DNA of 15,416 nucleotides from CAWUJT01 sp963922715 (GTDB lineage: Bacteria > Pseudomonadota > Alphaproteobacteria > Rhodobacterales > Rhodobacteraceae), in assembly GCA_963922715.1 (NCBI GenBank), contig CAWUJT010000059.1:1-15416 (forward strand). Direction: 5' to 3'. Every line of letters starts with the position of its first letter. The first letter of the stretch is position 1. Made by a program: the position numbers and the translations under genes. The notes below the pieces were generated by a model. It did not search any database. It had not been told where the DNA came from and worked only from the letters and a program-made list of their open reading frames with translations. Shown here piece after piece: positions 15,281 through 15,416 of this stretch.

Positions 15281-15416
15281 TTAGGTCACACCTTCGATGA
15301 ATATATCGCATTTGTGCACCTTTGGATTGGCAATGCACTTCATCTCAATATTCAAGCGGCCCTTTGCAACAGTTTCGATGGGAACGGCTTTGGGATCGTG
15401 CGTCAGAAAAGGCCAT
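15281..15416 (-). CDS. C-terminal fragment of a gene cut by the window edge
   Basis: On the minus strand an open frame enters at the right edge and ends at TAA (15281-15283), giving 44 residues. It includes WPFLTHDPKAVPIETVAKG, a strand-like RLNIEMKCIANP and the end CDIFIEGVT. The alternation of hydrophobic residues and the protein-like composition suggest a real C-terminus. It bears a weak resemblance to the last strand of RidA/YjgF-type proteins (a basic turn, then an IE-type strand), but this is too short to assign. It converges with the DUF1203 gene; the 165 bases between them show no strong terminator. Confidence 0.5.
   Translation of the reverse strand, partial: WPFLTHDPKAVPIETVAKGRLNIEMKCIANPKVHKCDIFIEGVT

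Overview
The window looks like a chromosomal segment of an alphaproteobacterium of the Rhodobacteraceae (Roseobacter group). This is inferred from the gene content: a lipoprotein(DUF3576)-leuS-lptE-holA cluster, a lysine-forming saccharopine dehydrogenase, a two-domain iron-type ABC permease, and moderately GC-rich, tightly packed genes. I see no rRNA, tRNA, CRISPR array, insertion sequence or phage gene.

Layout. (1) 88-1769: a photolyase/cryptochrome-family flavoprotein whose stop codon overlaps the start of a 56-residue zinc-ribbon-like DUF2256 protein. (2) 1852-4435: malate synthase G (glcB) and a GlcG/HbpS-type protein, a two-gene glyoxylate/glycolate unit. (3) 4527-5336: a class I glutamine-amidotransferase-like hydrolase of the peptidase C26 (PuuD) type. 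(4) 5337-6454: an intergenic region with a textbook CtrA-type box, followed by two overlapping small genes I do not recognise. Both are poorer in GC than their neighbours, and the second has an N-terminal membrane segment. (5) 6563-11060: DUF3576 lipoprotein, leucyl-tRNA synthetase, LPS-assembly lipoprotein LptE and DNA polymerase III delta subunit, joined by short gaps or overlaps. (6) 11073-13304: a glutathione S-transferase-like protein and an FbpB-type permease, with no ATPase or binding protein in view. (7) 13309-14361, minus strand: saccharopine dehydrogenase, convergent with the permease only 4 bases away. (8) 14648-15115: a DUF1203 protein. (9) 15281-15416, minus strand: the C-terminal end of a gene that runs off the right edge.

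Most of the window is ordinary housekeeping and metabolism. Two places deserve attention. The photolyase homologue lacks several residues that define E. coli-type CPD photolyases and is translationally coupled to DUF2256. The unrecognised low-GC pair at 5506-6454 sits directly behind a CtrA box and may be part of the CtrA regulon. All family calls were made by reading the translated sequences; no database search was run.
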